DNA from: Flavivirga amylovorans
GTDB lineage: Bacteria > Bacteroidota > Bacteroidia > Flavobacteriales > Flavobacteriaceae
Reading direction: 5' to 3'
Assembly: GCF_030540875.1 (NCBI RefSeq)
Contig: NZ_JAUOEM010000001.1
Location: forward strand, 496,001 to 560,000
Length of the DNA stretch: 64,000 bases
Made by a program: the position numbers and the translations under genes. The notes beneath the pieces are model-generated. The model ran no database searches, had not been told where the DNA came from, and saw nothing but the letters and a program-made list of their open reading frames with translations. Below are positions 1 to 9,142 of the stretch, in pieces (the first letter of the stretch is position 1; every line of letters starts with the position of its first letter).

Positions 1-2786
1 GCTCCAAAAGCACCATACCATAGCATATCTAAACTCCAGTTTTTATATGCTAATTTCAGGTTAAATGATAAATCAAAATCTGGTAATGTGGTGCCAGAGA
101 AAACTTTATCATCTCTGTCTAATTTGCCATCTCCGTTAGTGTCTACGTATTTCAAGTCTCCAACTTGAGGTGTGTAAGCACCAGATTGTATTTCGTTGTC
201 TGCATTAGGAACTTGGGCTATATAGTCTGCCAATTCATCAGCATTTTTAATTACGCCGTCAGTTTCAAATAAGAATAAAGCTCCAGCAGAATACCCTTCC
301 TGCAAGAAAGATACATTAGATTGCCCAATACCAGCATTAAGACCTTGTCCTGCTATGGTTTGATTGTTTAATTGGTAACGAACAATATCTCCATTTTCAT
401 CTCTAGGGAGGTTAGTTAAGATGTTTTCAAATGTTGAATAATTTGCTCTTGCCGACCACTTAAAGTTTTTCTTTTTGTTTGATTTATAACCCACAGATAA
501 TTCAAGACCTTTATTCTCTAAATCTGCAAAGTTTTGTATAGTTCTATTGAATAATACATTATTTGGTCTTGTAGAGTTGGCACCAGCAGAACCTGGAAGT
601 ACACGTTCAAATAATAAATCTTTTTTATCTGTTATGTAATAGTCTGCTGTAACAGTAAATTTATTTCTTAAGAATCCTAAATCAATACCAATATTCCTTT
701 GTACGGTAGTTTCCCATTTAATGTCTGGGTTTGGAATTTCTTGAACTTGTAAAACAGGATTTATTTCAGTATCTGAAGTAGGGTAGCTTCCTACAGGTAC
801 TACAAACCTGTTAGATAAGTTAGATGGTATTCTATCATTACCAGTATTACCCCAACTAGCTCTTATTTTAAAATTGTTTACGACATTTGAAATACCACTC
901 CAAAAGTTTTCATTAGAAACATTCCATCCAGCTGTTACAGAAGGAAAATATCCAACACGGTTACCCTCGGCAAATTTAGAAGATCCATCACGTCTTACTA
1001 GACCAGTTAATAAATATCTGTCATCATAATTATACATAAATCTACCTACTGCACCTAAAATACGATCTGTTCTATTGTAAGAAAAATCAGGTATGAAAAC
1101 ATTCGCATTTGTTATGATACCATCACCTATGATTTGACCTTCGGGAAAGTTTCCAAAACCTGTAGCATTAGGATCAATAGAGCCTTCAGCTCGTGCCGTG
1201 AATGCTTTATATGTTCTATCTTCGGCAGAAATAACTCCTAAAAGCGTTAACCTGCTTTTACCGAACTCTATATTGTAGGTTAAACTACCGTCAATACTAA
1301 ACTCTTTAACTCTATCTATGGATCTCATTAATAAACTTCCTCTACCAACGTCAATAAATTCTTGATTGTCAACATCAAATATTCTAGTTTGAGGTCTTGT
1401 GTGAGTAGTTTGCCTGTGAGTAGTTATAAAACCTACGTTACTTGTAAATACTAATTTTTTAGATAAGTTATAGCTTAACCTTAAGTTAGTATTCATTCTA
1501 TCTCTTATTTGTTCTCTACCTAAGTTAATAAAATTAGTAGCATCAAGACTACCTTCTTCTCCTCCTAGATTACCATTAATTTCAAATACCGTAGTATCAC
1601 CATTAATTGGAGATAAAAGAGGGCTATATCGCTGTCCTCTACTAAATGACTGACCAGAAGATCGTTCTGAATTTTCAGCTATAAAACCGACACCAAATGT
1701 TAAACTTAATTTATCTCCTCTATAGCTTGCATTTATTCTTCCGTTATAACGACTGAAAGATTCAGAACCCCTTAATACACCCTCTCCACCAAAATATCCT
1801 GCATTGGCACTAAAAAACATTTTTTCGCTACCACCAGATACTGATGCATCGTGTGTTGTAGTAAGGCCATCATCTATAACAAGATGATCTAGTAAACTTG
1901 AATCATTAAAATAAGATGCACCTCCTATATTATTGTCTATTAAATCAGCTGTGTTAGACTCTGCTAAATTCTGAGCTAAAAATGTCTCACGAGCATTCAT
2001 TAAACGAATATCAGAAGTTATTCTTCTAATACCAGTAGTTGTAGAATAGGTTACTCTAGGAACGCCACCTTTACCAGATTTTGTAGTAATTAAAATAACA
2101 CCGTTTGATCCTCTTGATCCATATACTGCTGCAGATGCTGCGTCTTTTAATACATCAATGGACTCAATTTCGTTAGGGCTAATTTGGGGATTGTCACTTT
2201 GAGGGATTCCATCAACAACGTATAATGGTGTAATATCACTAAAAATTGAAGCCACCCCTCTAATAAAAATTTCTGCGGGAGCACCTATCTGACCTGCGTT
2301 AGTAACATTGACACCAGTTACTTGACCTTGTAAAGCTGTACCTAGGTCAGCAGTAACTATAGATTCAATATCTTCTGCCTTTACCCTGGTTACAGCTCCT
2401 GTAAGTTCTTTTTTCGTTTGTTGACCATATCCAATAATTACTACTTCGTCCAGCCCTTCAATAGAAGGATTCATAATAATATTTAATTGGCTTCCAGTTA
2501 CTGTGGCAGATGCGTCCTCCATACCTAAATAAGTGAAATTAAGTATGTCTCCCACTTTAGCGTTAATTGAATAATTTCCATCAAAATCCGTTACAGCACC
2601 TGAAGATGTGCCTTTTATTACCAGTGCAACACCAGGGATTGGCATACCATCTTCTGAGTTTGTTACGTTTCCGCTGACAGTGACTTGCTGGCCCATGACA
2701 TTTAAGCATAGACCTAACATTAAAAGTAAAGCAAATAATAATTTACTCGAGCTGTTTATACTCTTTGTCTTTTTGTTTAATTCCAT
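1..2786 (-). CDS. SusC-family TonB-dependent outer-membrane receptor, C-terminus cut by window edge
   Basis: This is an outer-membrane beta-barrel that imports oligosaccharides using TonB energy, normally with a SusD lipoprotein. Reading the minus strand from the ATG at 2786 gives about 928 codons with no stop. A signal peptide ending in NVMGQ is followed by a carboxypeptidase-regulatory-like (CarboxypepD_reg) domain at about residues 34-110, with the motif GVTDFDGNYSI-like AVTDFDGNYSINA. The plug domain follows, with PLYVVDGIP, SIDVLKDAASAAVYGSRG and NGVILITTKSG, which are hallmark SusC sequences. Barrel strands continue to the window edge, where the sequence GDLKYVDTNGDGKLD marks the late barrel; roughly the last 100 residues are missing. 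SusD would be expected just left of position 1. The gene is divergent from the enzyme run, so it probably heads its own transcript. Family assignment is firm; the transported glycan is inferred from the neighbours. Confidence 0.95.
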   Translation of the reverse strand, partial: MELNKKTKSINSSSKLLFALLLMLGLCLNVMGQQVTVSGNVTNSEDGMPIPGVALVIKGTSSGAVTDFDGNYSINAKVGDILNFTYLGMEDASATVTGSQLNIIMNPSIEGLDEVVIIGYGQQTKKELTGAVTRVKAEDIESIVTADLGTALQGQVTGVNVTNAGQIGAPAEIFIRGVASIFSDITPLYVVDGIPQSDNPQISPNEIESIDVLKDAASAAVYGSRGSNGVILITTKSGKGGVPRVTYSTTTGIRRITSDIRLMNARETFLAQNLAESNTADLIDNNIGGASYFNDSSLLDHLVIDDGLTTTHDASVSGGSEKMFFSANAGYFGGEGVLRGSESFSRYNGRINASYRGDKLSLTFGVGFIAENSERSSGQSFSRGQRYSPLLSPINGDTTVFEINGNLGGEEGSLDATNFINLGREQIRDRMNTNLRLSYNLSKKLVFTSNVGFITTHRQTTHTRPQTRIFDVDNQEFIDVGRGSLLMRSIDRVKEFSIDGSLTYNIEFGKSRLTLLGVISAEDRTYKAFTARAEGSIDPNATGFGNFPEGQIIGDGIITNANVFIPDFSYNRTDRILGAVGRFMYNYDDRYLLTGLVRRDGSSKFAEGNRVGYFPSVTAGWNVSNENFWSGISNVVNNFKIRASWGNTGNDRIPSNLSNRFVVPVGSYPTSDTEINPVLQVQEIPNPDIKWETTVQRNIGIDLGFLRNKFTVTADYYITDKKDLLFERVLPGSAGANSTRPNNVLFNRTIQNFADLENKGLELSVGYKSNKKKNFKWSARANYSTFENILTNLPRDENGDIVRYQLNNQTIAGQGLNAGIGQSNVSFLQEGYSAGALFLFETDGVIKNADELADYIAQVPNADNEIQSGAYTPQVGDLKYVDTNGDGKLDRDDKVFSGTTLPDFDLSFNLKLAYKNWSLDMLWYGAFG

Positions 2787-3395
2787 ATGGTTTAGTTTAG
2801 TTTTGAATAAATACTTTTGTTTTTCATGATTTCATTAAGTTAGTTTAGTTTCTGTTTTTTAGGCAAAAGTGATTTAAATGGTTATTAATAGTTTGTTGCT
2901 TTACAAGAATTTAAGCCTAACAAACTTCGACTTTATTTCTCTTAAAGCTGTAATTTTTAGTAAAAAAGGTGTATTTCATAGTAAAAAAATGAAGGTGTTA
3001 ATGGTAGTATTGTCTGAGAAGCTATTTTTAATGTTGCTTAAAAAATTATGAGTTAAAAATTTTAAGTGATGTTATCGTAACTTAACTAAAATTGTAAGTT
3101 AGAAGCTAACGAAAACAAGTTAATTTGCTAGCTTTAGGTGTGTTTGTTAATTTACTGTTAAATACAATGTATTCATTCTACAAGACATATTTTGGTCGAT
3201 ACTTTACTAATTTTACTATTTAAGGATAATACCATTTTGAAGTCAAAAAAATGATTTTCAAAAGTATATTGGCTCATGGATTATCAAATCAATTTTTTAT
3301 TTGTCGATTGATTAAACCAAAAGGGTTTTCAAAAGTCTAAAAAAAATAAAAGAACAAAGTAAGAATAAAAGAACTTTAAAATTATTTTAATATTT
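2787..3395. other. Divergent intergenic region between susC and the sulfatase/GH82 run
   Basis: About 600 bp of AT-rich DNA separates the minus-strand receptor gene from the plus-strand enzyme genes, and it must carry promoters for both directions. I see no convincing coding frame, no RNA gene and no strong palindrome. Sequences loosely like the Bacteroidota -7 element (TAnnTTTG) occur, but none has a correctly spaced -33 partner, so I do not call a promoter. It is the longest gene-free stretch in the window. Confidence 0.5.
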
Positions 3396-5021
3396 ATGAA
3401 TATTAACAAATTATTACTATGCCTTGTAACAGGTTTACTGATTTTTAGTGCATCTGAATTGAGAGCTCAAGATAAGAAAAAGCCTTCAAAAAAACCTAAC
3501 ATTATTTTTATTTATGCAGACGACCTAGGTAGAGGAATGTTAAGTACATATGGGCAAAAACATCTAACAACCCCAAATATCGATAAGTTAGGAGACCAAG
3601 GCTTAAAGTTTGAAAATGCTTATGGTGTTATGTATTGTGCACCAGCAAGAGCTAGTTTGCTTACTGGAATGCATGATGCTCGCAGAGACGAATTCAATCT
3701 TACAAACGGAGGTATTTGGATGGAGTTAGACCAAAGGTTAACGATGGGTGAAATAACTGATAAAATTCATAATGTAATTCAGCCCGCTAAAGAAGGAGAC
3801 GTTTTCTTGGGGCAGATTGCACAACAAGCAGGATATACTACTGCTGAGTTTGGGAAGTTAGAATGGGGATTTGCCACGACGCCTCAAAGAATTGAGCGTC
3901 ATGGTTGGGATTATCATTTTGGTTATTACGATCATAAAAGATGTCATGGTTTTTACCCGCCTTTCTTATTTGAAAATGGTAAAAAAATAGATATTCCAGG
4001 AAACACGCATGTGGATTGTGCTAAAACACCTGAAGAAGAATCTCCAGAGAATTACAAAGAACGCTGGAATATGGAAGGGAAAAAGGTGTATTCTGAAAAT
4101 ATTATTATGGATAAAATGCTGGTCTTTATGGACGAGCATAATCCTAAGAAAACAAATAAGCCTTTCTTTATTTATTTTCCAACACAACTACCTCATGGAC
4201 CAATTAGTATTCCTGAAGTTCATCCAGAACTTAAAGATAATCCTAATTTGAATGAATTCGAAAAAGAGTATGGTTCTATGGTGAAAATGTTGGATAGAGA
4301 TGTAGGGAGAATCTATAACAAGTTAGAAGAAATGGGAATTTTGGATAATACTATTATTGTGTTTTCTAGTGACAATGGTCATAATGTTTATACCAATTAT
4401 GAAGGTAGAACAGATCAATATAAAAATGTGATTACAGGCGAAAAGTATGATGATGTAAAGACGAAGTTTTATAGTGATTTAAGTAACGATGTTTTTGATG
4501 GTAACAATGGAATGGCTGGTTACAAAAGACATAACTGGGAAGGTGGTGTAAGAGTACCATTGTTTTGGTATTGGAAAGGAAAAATTAATCCAGGGGTAGT
4601 CTCTCAGCAACGCGTAAGTAATTATGATTTCTTAAATACTTTGGCGGAAATTACAGGCGTACCTCAAATTGAAGAAAAAGATGGCGTGTCTTATGCAAAA
4701 ACATTATTTGGAGAAAAAGCTAAAGAAAGACCCTATACAATTGTAGGTTCTAAATTACATGGAGGCGCCATTATCACTAATGATGGTTGGAAGTTAAGAC
4801 ATTATATACATGACGATATTTTTCAGTTATATCATTTGCCAGATGATTATAAAGAAGCGCATGATTTGGTTACAAAGTACCCAGAAAAAGTTGAAGAGTT
4901 AAAAGCAGTTCTTTTCAAAGAGCTTGGTAATAATTGGAAAAACGGATTAGGGCCAGTTAAAGAGAATTATAAACTTTACAAAGCTCCTAAGTTAAACGAT
5001 ATCATAGATAAACAGATTTAA
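3396..5021 (+). CDS. Exported S1-family sulfatase (CAPAR)
   Basis: Predicted formylglycine-dependent sulfatase that hydrolyses a sulfate ester on an algal glycan outside the cytoplasm. The 541-aa product has a Sec signal peptide ending near ELRAQ. The metal-binding ADD lies at residues 41-43 and the active-site motif CAPARASLLTG starts at Cys81, the residue that an FGE or anSME enzyme would convert to formylglycine. The second metal site is SSDNGHN. The usual GKWH motif is GKLEWG here, so the Lys is kept but the His is not; this is a recurring variant in one group of arylsulfatases whose sequences continue with HGWDYHFGY-like motifs. It is the first gene of the plus-strand run and lies 50 bp before a GH82-like gene, suggesting cotranscription. 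The S1 family is certain; position specificity is unknown. Confidence 0.93.
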   Translation: MNINKLLLCLVTGLLIFSASELRAQDKKKPSKKPNIIFIYADDLGRGMLSTYGQKHLTTPNIDKLGDQGLKFENAYGVMYCAPARASLLTGMHDARRDEFNLTNGGIWMELDQRLTMGEITDKIHNVIQPAKEGDVFLGQIAQQAGYTTAEFGKLEWGFATTPQRIERHGWDYHFGYYDHKRCHGFYPPFLFENGKKIDIPGNTHVDCAKTPEEESPENYKERWNMEGKKVYSENIIMDKMLVFMDEHNPKKTNKPFFIYFPTQLPHGPISIPEVHPELKDNPNLNEFEKEYGSMVKMLDRDVGRIYNKLEEMGILDNTIIVFSSDNGHNVYTNYEGRTDQYKNVITGEKYDDVKTKFYSDLSNDVFDGNNGMAGYKRHNWEGGVRVPLFWYWKGKINPGVVSQQRVSNYDFLNTLAEITGVPQIEEKDGVSYAKTLFGEKAKERPYTIVGSKLHGGAIITNDGWKLRHYIHDDIFQLYHLPDDYKEAHDLVTKYPEKVEELKAVLFKELGNNWKNGLGPVKENYKLYKAPKLNDIIDKQI

Positions 5022-5071
5022 AGAAAGATTCTAATAAGTAAAATTTAAAAGCATTAAAATAAAATTATAAA

Positions 5072-6415
5072 ATGAAAAATATAATCACAATAGTATTAGT
5101 AGCATTAACCCTTTTCAATTGTAAGGCACAAGATATTGATGAAAAGCAGTTTTACATAGCAACAAATAAATTATCCAATAAAACAGTAGATTTAGTAAAA
5201 GACTATAAAGCAAATGCTAAAGGAGAAAAAGATGATTCTAATAAATTACAGAAAGCTATTGATGATTTGACAAAACTGAAAAGAGGAGGTACTATTATTA
5301 TTCCTGAAGGGAAATATAAATTAATTAGTGTTAACTTAAAATCCAATGTGCATATCAAAATAGATAAAGGTGCTGTCTTAATTCCACGTCTTGGTGGTAA
5401 AAAAACAAATATATTTTCATTAGGAGAAAAAGAGAAGCCTTCAGTTGTCAATGTAAGTGTGAGTTGTTCCCAAAAAGGCCAAATGTATACGGTTGATTTT
5501 TCTAATGTTGTTGGTAGTGCTGCTTTATTTAGTATAGGGAATACACGTAATTTCCTTTTGTCAGATTTCAAAGTAAAAGACAACTACACCAAGTTTTCTG
5601 CTGTGCGAATGGGAATTGATTTGTATAATGGTAAATATTATCATCCTACTAATGGTGTTATAAAAAATGCTACTACCATAAATTCACACTATGGATATGG
5701 ATTAATTCAGGCGCAATGTGGAGAAAATGTTTTGTTTAAGGATTTAAGCGGTATAGGTGGTGCTACATTAAGACTAGAAACAGGTGCGAAAAAGGTAAAT
5801 GATGTGCAAGCAACTGGTTTAGATGGTATTGTAGCTAGAAACATTTCGTGTAAAGATGGTAATTCTGCTGTGATGCTTTCACCTCATGCATTACAAAATG
5901 GAACAGTGGATATAGATGGAGTAACTGTCGAAAATACAGGCTTTGGTGTTAGAATTGAAGGTGGGTTTATTGCAAAAAAATATGATAAATCTAAAGTAAG
6001 TAAAAAAGGCGCTTTCAAGCATATAAAGGTAAATAATGTAAAAGCTACCTATGGAAATACTGCGCAATTAAAATCTAAGCATTTTAAATTCATTCCTTGC
6101 GAATTAGTAAGTCAAATAAAAGAAGCACCTAAAGATACGTATGCTATTGGAGGTGAAAGTAGCAGAGCTATCTATTTAGCTCCAGCTGTTGTTGCTGTTT
6201 TAGATACTCATGAATTTCCTACAGAGGTTTCTAATGTTGAGGCTATTGGTTTTGTTACTCCTGCAGTCATAAAAGAAGAAGATGTTCACGATTGTGATTT
6301 GAATTTACAAAAGGAGAAGAAAAAAACTGATAAAAAGGAAAAGAAAGGTAAAAAGAAGAAAAACAAGAAGAAGAAAAATAAAAAGGAAAAAGTAGAAGAA
6401 GAGCAAGAAGATTAA
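5072..6415 (+). CDS. GH82-like (iota-carrageenase family) parallel beta-helix enzyme with Lys-rich tail
   Basis: This probable endo-hydrolase acts on iota-carrageenan or a related sulfated galactan. The 447-aa product has a signal peptide (cleavage near CKAQ), a pectate-lyase-like N-cap (DDSNKLQKAIDDL, GGTIIIPEGKY) and beta-helix coils. Its core contains YGYGLIQAQ, TLRLETG and SPH. Gln213, Glu236 and His272 are spaced -23/0/+36, exactly matching Gln222/Glu245/His281 of the Alteromonas fortis enzyme as I remember that numbering; Gly-Tyr and Arg234 also sit at conserved distances. Glu236 would be the acid catalyst. The position of the proposed base Asp247 is Gly (E-T-G), so the base is uncertain or activity is altered. 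About 19 of the last 34 residues are Lys. A second copy follows the GH95 gene. An alternative is a related beta-helix lyase, but the residue spacing argues for GH82. Confidence 0.8.
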   Translation: MKNIITIVLVALTLFNCKAQDIDEKQFYIATNKLSNKTVDLVKDYKANAKGEKDDSNKLQKAIDDLTKLKRGGTIIIPEGKYKLISVNLKSNVHIKIDKGAVLIPRLGGKKTNIFSLGEKEKPSVVNVSVSCSQKGQMYTVDFSNVVGSAALFSIGNTRNFLLSDFKVKDNYTKFSAVRMGIDLYNGKYYHPTNGVIKNATTINSHYGYGLIQAQCGENVLFKDLSGIGGATLRLETGAKKVNDVQATGLDGIVARNISCKDGNSAVMLSPHALQNGTVDIDGVTVENTGFGVRIEGGFIAKKYDKSKVSKKGAFKHIKVNNVKATYGNTAQLKSKHFKFIPCELVSQIKEAPKDTYAIGGESSRAIYLAPAVVAVLDTHEFPTEVSNVEAIGFVTPAVIKEEDVHDCDLNLQKEKKKTDKKEKKGKKKKNKKKKNKKEKVEEEQED

Positions 6416-6420
6416 TATTT

Positions 6421-6602
6421 ACCCGTTGTGCATTTTGATGAAATTCTGTCAATTCGAGTGAATTTTACGATTGAAATGAGTAAAATTTTTATCGAGAATA
6501 AGAATTTTAACTCATAAAAAGGTTCTCGATACGATTTTTCGTTCCTCAAAATCACTCGAACTGACAAATCATTACTATTTTGATTCAAAATGCACAACGG
6601 GT
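6421..6602. repeat. MITE-like nested palindrome with 18-bp perfect terminal inverted repeats
   Basis: The element begins with acccgttgtgcattttga at 6421-6438 and ends with its exact reverse complement at 6585-6602. Inside are further paired arms: tgtcaattcgagtga pairs imperfectly with tcactcgaactgaca, and tatcgagaa pairs with ttctcgata. The inner text (ttctcgatacg...cactcgaactgaca) resembles a repeat I recall as widespread between genes in Flavobacteriia. It contains no transposase, so it would be a non-autonomous element or a large transcribed hairpin. It sits between the first GH82-like gene and GH95 and could attenuate or process the transcript. No clear target-site duplication is visible. 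Confidence 0.75.
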
Positions 6603-6695
6603 TATTATAAATATAAATCGTATCGATCGATCTTCTAATGCAAAAGCCCTATAGCTAAACACTATTGTTGAAATTGAATTTAAGCATTTACTGAT

Positions 6696-9074
6696 ATTAA
6701 AAGCATTCTCAGACTAACATTAGGGATACTACTTTTAAGTTGTACTTCAGAAGCTCAAGATTTGAGGTTATGGTATGATATGCCCGCTAATGAATGGATT
6801 GAATCTTTACCTGTTGGAAACGGTCGTTTATTAGCAACCAATCAAGGAGGCGTTTGGCAAGAGAAAATTCAATTGAATGAAGAAACCATTTGGAGTGGAA
6901 AACCTGAAAAAAATAAAGATAGACCTGACGGGGCTACATATGTAAAACAAGCCCAAGAGCTTATTTTTAACGGAGAATATGTAAAGGCTCAAAAACTAAT
7001 TGAGGAAAAAGTCATGATTCCTCATGTAGCACATGGTTCTCATACTTACCAAACTTTAGGGGATTTATATTTAGACTTTCAATATGATATATCCTCGCCA
7101 AAAGTTGAAAACTACAAGAGAACATTAGATTTAGAAACAGCTGTGAGTAGTGTGGAATATACCATTGGGACTACTCTTTATACAAGAGAAATTTTTTCTA
7201 GCGTTCCCGATCAGGCTATTATTATTCGCTTATCAAGTAATCAGAAAGAAAAACTAAGTTTTACAGCTTCTTTTGATAGGGAAAAAGCTAAAATAGAAAC
7301 TGTTTCTTCTCATCTTATGCAAGTTTCTGGAGTGGCTACAGATAAAGGCAATGATCAATCGGGAGGTGTTGCATACGAATCACAAATCAAGTTTATCAAT
7401 ACAGGTGGAATCATTAGTCATCAAGACAATGAGATTATAATTACAAATGCTGATACTGTAGAAATTAGAATTGTAGCGGCTACCAATTATAGAGGAGACA
7501 ATCCTCATCAAAAATCAATAGATCAATTGTTGGCCATAGACAATAAAGATTATAAAGCTTTATATAATGCACATGTAAAAGAACATCAAAGATTATTTAA
7601 TAGGGTACAATTAGATTTGGTTCAAAAGAAAAAAATCAAGCGTTTAGGGCCTACTTTATTAAAAAATATGCCAACTAATCAACGATTACACGCATTAAGA
7701 CAGGGTTTAGATGATCCTGAGTTGATTGCTTTATATTTTCAATTTGGAAGATATATTTTGATAAGTTGTTCCAGGCCCGGAACAATGGCAATCAATCTTT
7801 GGGGGAAATGGATCAATACTGTAGATCCATGGTTCAATGCAGATTACCATACGAATATCAATATTCCTATGAATTATTGGCCTGCGCAAATCACCAACTT
7901 AGCAGAATGTCAGACGCCTTTTTTTGATTTGATTGGTAATTTGAGAGAAAATGGAAGAAAATCAGCTAAAGTAACCTATGGAGCTAAGAAAGGTTTTGTA
8001 GCGCACCATGCTACAGATGCTTGGGGTTTAACAGCAACAGTTGGTAGAGCTACGCATGGTATGTGGCAATTAACACCTGCTTGGGGGGCGCATCAAATGT
8101 GGCAACATTACGTATATACTTTAGATAAAGAATATTTACAGAAATATACTTATCCTATTATGAAAGAGGCTGCTGAGTTTTTTGTAGAAACTTTGGTAGA
8201 ACATCCTACAACAGGTTATTTAGTGTCAGGTCCATCTAATTCACCAGAGAACACTTTTGTGACACCTAATGGCAAAAGAGTATCCTTGTCTATGGGAACA
8301 AGTATGGACATGCAAATGATTCATGATTTGTTTGCAAATTGTATAAAAGCAAGTGCGTTATTAGAGGTAGATGAAGAATTTAGAAAAACCTTAGAAAAGA
8401 TGAAAGCTCGTTTATTGCCTATTCAAGTAGGTAAGGATGGACGACTGCTGGAATGGGCAAAACCTTTTGAGGAAACTGAATTAGGACACAAGCACTGTTC
8501 TCATTTTTGGGCTTTTTGTGAAGGCGATTTAATTACACCATTAGAAACTCCTGAGTTAGCTAAAGCGGCAAAAAAGTCTTTAGATATAAGAGTTGAAAAC
8601 GGAAGTGCAAAAACCCCTGTTTTTAGAGGGAATACTGCTTGGATAGCAAGAAGTTACTCGAGATTATTAGAGGGTAATGAGGCTTATAAAGTAATAAAGT
8701 ATGCCTTAGGAAGTGCTTCATATAACAATATGTTTTCTATAAGTGTACAAGGATTAACAAGAAAAATGTGGGAAACAGATGCTAATTTAGGATATACAAC
8801 TGCTATTGCAGAAATGTTTGTGCAAAGTCATGCAGGAGTGGTTCATATACTACCAGCATTACCCAATGCTTTACCCGATGGGTCTGTAGAAGGATTAAAG
8901 GCAGAGGGTGCTTTTGAAGTGGGAATAAAATGGGCGGATGGTAAGCTGATGAGTGCTTCTGTAAAATCTTTAAAAGGAGGGCTTTGCAAATTAAAATATC
9001 AAAACAAGAAAATAGAAGTTAAAACTATAGCAGGAAAAATATATGAATTTGATGCTGAGTTAAAAGCCAAATAA
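6696..9074 (+). CDS. GH95 alpha-L-fucosidase / alpha-L-galactosidase-like enzyme, apparent ATT start
   Basis: This is an inverting exo-enzyme predicted to remove alpha-L-fucose or alpha-L-galactose. Family hallmarks are the N-terminal PVGNGRL and EKIQLNEETIWSG, the catalytic-region motif DYHTNINIPMNYWPAQ near residues 380-395 (two Asn ligands), PSNSPENTF with the likely acid Glu near 515, and NMFSISVQGLTRKMWETDANLGYTTAIAEM. The first conventional start (TTG at 6762) would skip the signal peptide. In-frame sequence upstream reads as a perfect lipoprotein signal if the ATT at 6696 initiates: (M)KSILRLTLGILLLSC, with the lipobox Cys followed by TSEAQ. The gene may therefore use ATT, or its ATG may have mutated. 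The closest in-frame upstream stop is at 6681. The downstream GH82-like gene is 68 bp away. GH95 membership is firm; sugar specificity and expression are open. Confidence 0.85.
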   Translation: MKSILRLTLGILLLSCTSEAQDLRLWYDMPANEWIESLPVGNGRLLATNQGGVWQEKIQLNEETIWSGKPEKNKDRPDGATYVKQAQELIFNGEYVKAQKLIEEKVMIPHVAHGSHTYQTLGDLYLDFQYDISSPKVENYKRTLDLETAVSSVEYTIGTTLYTREIFSSVPDQAIIIRLSSNQKEKLSFTASFDREKAKIETVSSHLMQVSGVATDKGNDQSGGVAYESQIKFINTGGIISHQDNEIIITNADTVEIRIVAATNYRGDNPHQKSIDQLLAIDNKDYKALYNAHVKEHQRLFNRVQLDLVQKKKIKRLGPTLLKNMPTNQRLHALRQGLDDPELIALYFQFGRYILISCSRPGTMAINLWGKWINTVDPWFNADYHTNINIPMNYWPAQITNLAECQTPFFDLIGNLRENGRKSAKVTYGAKKGFVAHHATDAWGLTATVGRATHGMWQLTPAWGAHQMWQHYVYTLDKEYLQKYTYPIMKEAAEFFVETLVEHPTTGYLVSGPSNSPENTFVTPNGKRVSLSMGTSMDMQMIHDLFANCIKASALLEVDEEFRKTLEKMKARLLPIQVGKDGRLLEWAKPFEETELGHKHCSHFWAFCEGDLITPLETPELAKAAKKSLDIRVENGSAKTPVFRGNTAWIARSYSRLLEGNEAYKVIKYALGSASYNNMFSISVQGLTRKMWETDANLGYTTAIAEMFVQSHAGVVHILPALPNALPDGSVEGLKAEGAFEVGIKWADGKLMSASVKSLKGGLCKLKYQNKKIEVKTIAGKIYEFDAELKAK

Positions 9075-9142
9075 TACTAACTGATAATACAAAAGAGTCC
9101 GTTTGAATGATTTCGAAGGGAGAAAAATTATACCGAGAACAC

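Noticed and set aside
2787-3395. Possible Bacteroidota promoters (TAnnTTTG-like sequences) for susC and the first sulfatase
   Set aside because: Near matches exist but without a properly spaced -33 element; the region is so AT-rich that chance matches are expected.
3396-5021. Missing His in the GKWH motif (GKLEWG) as a sign of an inactive sulfatase; the same for GKSGTAG (50359) and GKWGFG (44114)
   Set aside because: The formylglycine motif and metal ligands are intact and these variants match known natural subgroups, so loss of activity is not indicated.
6310-6415. Repetitive A/G-rich tract at the end of the first GH82-like gene, resembling a simple repeat
   Set aside because: It is in frame and encodes the Lys-rich tail; there are no spacers or repeat units as in a CRISPR or satellite.
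6412-6597. Open minus-strand frame of about 60 codons across the palindrome upstream of GH95
   Set aside because: It is a by-product of the inverted repeats, has no protein-like composition and crosses the end of the GH82-like gene.
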